From contig NZ_JALLIK010000105.1 of the NCBI RefSeq assembly GCF_023093595.1, positions 1 through 64,000 on the forward strand: 64,000 nt of DNA. The letters are read 5' to 3'. Below are positions 61,824-64,000 of this stretch, piece by piece. Under the pieces are notes generated by a model that searched no databases, was not told the DNA's origin, and was given only the letters and a program-made list of their open reading frames with translations. The DNA is from Thauera aromatica_A (lineage in GTDB: Bacteria; Pseudomonadota; Gammaproteobacteria; Burkholderiales; Rhodocyclaceae). Positions within the stretch are counted from its first letter, which is position 1, and each line of letters starts with the position of its first letter. The position numbers and the translations under genes were made by a program.

Positions 61824-62552
61824 ATGGCTTCGACGCTCTCCCCTCTCAAGCCCATAGAACGGCCGCTCGCCCTCGGCGAGCAGGTCTATCACAAATTGCG
61901 CGCCTCCATCCGCGACGGCCTGATCGCCGGCGGCCAGCCCCTGCAGGAAGTGCAGCTCGCCGAGCAGCTCGGCGTGTCCCGCACGCCGGTACGCGAAGCG
62001 CTGCGCCGCCTGTCGAGCGAAGGCCTGCTCGCTTCCGACGGGCGCAGCTTCATCGTCCCCGAGCTGACCCTGGACGACGTCAACGACATCTACGAGATCC
62101 GTTCCCTGGTCGAACCGGCAGCGATCCGCCACGTCGCCCGCTTCACCACTTCGGTCGAAGTGCGCCGCCCACTCGACGAGGCGCTGCAGGCCGCGACGCG
62201 GGCCCACGAACAGGGTGACGCCGATGCCTTCCGCGGCGCCAACATCCGCTTCCGCGCCGCCTGGCTGGCGCTGGTGCCCAACCCCCGCCTCGTCCACATC
62301 ATCGAGCAGTATGCGGACCACATGCAGCGGATCCGCCGCCTGACGCTCGACGACTACGCCACCCGCAAGATCGTGCTGCACGGCCTGGGGCGGCTCGCCG
62401 CCGCGCTCGCGACCGGCGACGGCGAGCTCGCCGCGGCAGCGATGCTCGAACACCTCGGCCAGGCCCGGGTCGCGTTCATCCACGCCGTGGGCCTCGACAC
62501 GCCCCGGCCCGCCACCGGCGACGGGCTTCGCCCCCCAGCCGCCAGGCCCTGA
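61824..62552 (+). CDS. GntR-family transcriptional regulator (FadR/FCD subfamily)
   Basis: About 242 residues. The N-terminal winged helix contains LAEQLGVSRTPVREALRRLSSEGLL (pattern only), the GntR signature. The C-terminal all-helical FCD domain (about 85-225: DVNDIYEIRSLVEPAAIRHVA, pattern) carries Asp/His metal-ligand positions and usually binds an organic acid. I prefer the ATG at 61824 (AAGG 9 nt upstream); an ATG at 61782 without Shine-Dalgarno would sit 6 bp from the palindrome and add 14 residues. It probably controls itself and the following thiolase genes. Confidence 0.88.
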   Translation: MASTLSPLKPIERPLALGEQVYHKLRASIRDGLIAGGQPLQEVQLAEQLGVSRTPVREALRRLSSEGLLASDGRSFIVPELTLDDVNDIYEIRSLVEPAAIRHVARFTTSVEVRRPLDEALQAATRAHEQGDADAFRGANIRFRAAWLALVPNPRLVHIIEQYADHMQRIRRLTLDDYATRKIVLHGLGRLAAALATGDGELAAAAMLEHLGQARVAFIHAVGLDTPRPATGDGLRPPAARP

Positions 62553-62614
62553 AGCAAGCGCCCCGCACCGGCACGCCGCACTCACCACACCAGAACGAAC
62601 CCAGGAGTTTCCAC

Positions 62615-63826
62615 ATGAAGTACCGGGCAGAAATTCCCTACGGCGCCTACTGGAGTACCCCCTTCGCGCGCTGGCAAGGCAGCTTTTCCAACCTGCACAG
62701 CATCGAGTTCGCCGCCCACGTGGCCCGCCACGAGCTCGGCCGCCGGCGCATCGACCCGGCGATCCTGGACTACGGCGTGCTCGGTTTCTCGGTGCCGCAA
62801 AAGCACGCCTTCTACGGCCTGCCCTGGCTCGCCGGGCTGATCGGCGCCCACCGCGCGGGCGGGCCGACGATGATGCAGGCCTGTGCCACCGGCGTGCGCA
62901 CCCTGCTCGCCGCGGCACAGGAAGTCGACGCCGGACTGGCCAGCGTCGCGCTCGCGATCAACTGCGACCGCACCTCCAACGGCCCCCACCTGTACTACCC
63001 GAACCCGCGCGCCCCCGGCGGCACCGGCAGCGCCGAAAACTGGGTCATGGACAACTTCGGCTGCGACCCTCTCGGCGGCCATTCGATGCTGCAGACCGCC
63101 GAAAACGTCGCCGCCCGGCACGGCGTGACGACCGCGCAGCAGCACGAAGTCGTGCTTCGCCGCGAAGAGCAGTACGCCCAGGCGCTGGAAAACGGCGCGG
63201 CCTTCCTGAAGCGCTTCATGAGCCTGCCGTTCGACGTGCCGAGCGCCGATTTCCGCAAGACCGTCGCCACCCTCGACGGCGACGAAGGGGTGGTGCGCTC
63301 GAGCGCCGAAAGCCTGGCCCGGCTGAAACCGGTCGCGACCGGCGGGACGATCACCTACGGCGGCCAGACCCACCCGGCCGACGGCAACGCCGCGATCCTC
63401 GTCACGACGCCCGAGCGCGCACGCGAGCTGTCCCGCGACCCGGCGATCGCGGTGCGCCTGCACGGCTTCGGCCTCGCCCGGGCGGAGCTCGCCTACATGC
63501 CCGAGGCGACCATCCCGGCGGCCCACAACGCCCTCGCCCAGGCCGGCCGCGGCATCGCCGACATCGACGCGGTGAAAACCCACAACCCGTTCGCGGTGAA
63601 CGACCTGGTGTTCGCCCGTGAAACCGGCGCCGACCTGATGCGCATGAACAACTACGGCTGTTCCCTGGTCTGGGGCCATCCGCAGGCGCCGATGGGGACG
63701 CGCGCGATCATCGAGCTGATCGAGGAACTCGCGCTGCGCGGCGGCGGTTTCGGCCTGTTTGCCGGCTGCGCCGCCGGCGACACGGCGATGGCCGTCGTCC
63801 TCGAAGTGGGAGATGCCCGCGCCTGA
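62615..63826 (+). CDS. Thiolase-fold enzyme with atypical catalytic motifs
   Basis: A 403-residue member of the thiolase superfamily. Nucleophile Cys90 lies in MMQACATGVRTL and a histidine in the GHP motif (LVWGHPQAPMGTR, His355). The usual NEAFA motif reads HNPFA (323-327), as in SCP2-type thiolases with His in place of Asn, and the usual C-x-GGG-x-G reads LFAGCAAGDTA, so the second Cys (385) is displaced. It may cleave or form a beta-keto acyl-CoA, or catalyse another Claisen-type reaction. It is not a housekeeping FadA or PhaA by sequence. Confidence 0.8.
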   Translation: MKYRAEIPYGAYWSTPFARWQGSFSNLHSIEFAAHVARHELGRRRIDPAILDYGVLGFSVPQKHAFYGLPWLAGLIGAHRAGGPTMMQACATGVRTLLAAAQEVDAGLASVALAINCDRTSNGPHLYYPNPRAPGGTGSAENWVMDNFGCDPLGGHSMLQTAENVAARHGVTTAQQHEVVLRREEQYAQALENGAAFLKRFMSLPFDVPSADFRKTVATLDGDEGVVRSSAESLARLKPVATGGTITYGGQTHPADGNAAILVTTPERARELSRDPAIAVRLHGFGLARAELAYMPEATIPAAHNALAQAGRGIADIDAVKTHNPFAVNDLVFARETGADLMRMNNYGCSLVWGHPQAPMGTRAIIELIEELALRGGGFGLFAGCAAGDTAMAVVLEVGDARA

Positions 63827-63971
63827 CCCGCAGTCCCTCACCCCGCGGCCGCTGGCCGGAAGAGGCGTGTGCAACGCCCACCGCGGGGGAACGCCCCGAA
63901 GATCGACAACCGCTTGAAGCGTACACGGCGCGACAGACGCCGGACGCAGCTGACGACAAAGGAGGAGGAGC

Positions 63972-64000
63972 ATGGGGCTCTGGCAGTGGATTGCGCGTCA
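63972..64000 (+). CDS. Start of a further gene (cut by window edge)
   Basis: An ATG preceded by AAAGGAGGAGGAG, the strongest Shine-Dalgarno in this part, opens a frame reading MGLWQWIAR before the edge. It lies 145 bp after the thiolase gene on the same strand. The product cannot be identified from nine residues. Confidence 0.5.

Overview
The window is about 67% GC and reads as a chromosome segment of a Rhodocyclales betaproteobacterium of the Thauera / Azoarcus / Aromatoleum type. The basis is the gene order of the housekeeping blocks (AI-2E permease-hda-HAD-pcnB-folK-panBC; pepA-holC-valS; rpsP-rimM-trmD-rplS; ilvBNC-pssA-leuA) together with a tungsten aldehyde oxidoreductase operon of the kind known from denitrifying aromatic degraders. 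No species call is possible from the sequence alone.

Left end (1-5466): the distal end of an integrated genomic island. On the minus strand lie a PriCT-2/Toprim primase (cut by the window edge), two small coupled genes, a 304-codon unknown, a small S24-fold-like protein, a toxin-antitoxin pair with a palindromic operator, and a tyrosine integrase. Three tandem copies of an 11-bp unit lie upstream of the integrase. The island ends in a 3'-terminal fragment of a tRNA with anticodon CAT, which I read as the att repeat; the intact tRNA should lie beyond the left edge. A tRNA-type terminator and a Fic-family AMP-transferase gene preceded by an array of TCGACA half-sites follow.

7056-44966: core genome. 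It holds purM, the hda/pcnB/folK/panBC block, a CBS protein, pepN, a translationally coupled P-type ATPase / Kef antiporter / universal stress module, RDD protein, ilvB-ilvN-ilvC, pssA-leuA, wrbA-like and DUF2069 genes, the S16/RimM/TrmD/L19 operon, lptF-lptG, pepA-holC-unknown-valS, tusA, bepA-like protease and moaC. An interspersed repeat of about 75 bp occurs once before folK and twice in tandem between lptF and lptG; in two cases it carries the Shine-Dalgarno sequence used by the gene after it.

45099-60721: a 15.6-kb stretch transcribed entirely leftwards. In order of transcription it holds the tungsten aldehyde oxidoreductase operon (ferredoxin subunit, tungstopterin subunit, FAD subunit, MoaD-like carrier, conserved unknown), a four-gene chemosensory cassette (membrane-bound CheA-like kinase, single-TM receptor hairpin, CheX-like phosphatase, CheY), a tungstate-type ABC permease and ATPase without a binding protein, a sensor kinase with a periplasmic solute-binding domain that overlaps the ABC gene, a single-domain response regulator and a REC-GAF-PAS-GGDEF-EAL protein. 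The layout suggests, but does not prove, a link between tungsten supply, the W-enzyme and signalling. A VapC 3' remnant closes the block.

61044-64000: a divergent cluster with a UbiX-type flavin prenyltransferase, a FadR-type GntR regulator with an 18-bp perfect palindrome just upstream, a thiolase-fold enzyme with non-standard catalytic motifs, and the start of another gene. This looks like the beginning of a catabolic operon that continues past the right edge.
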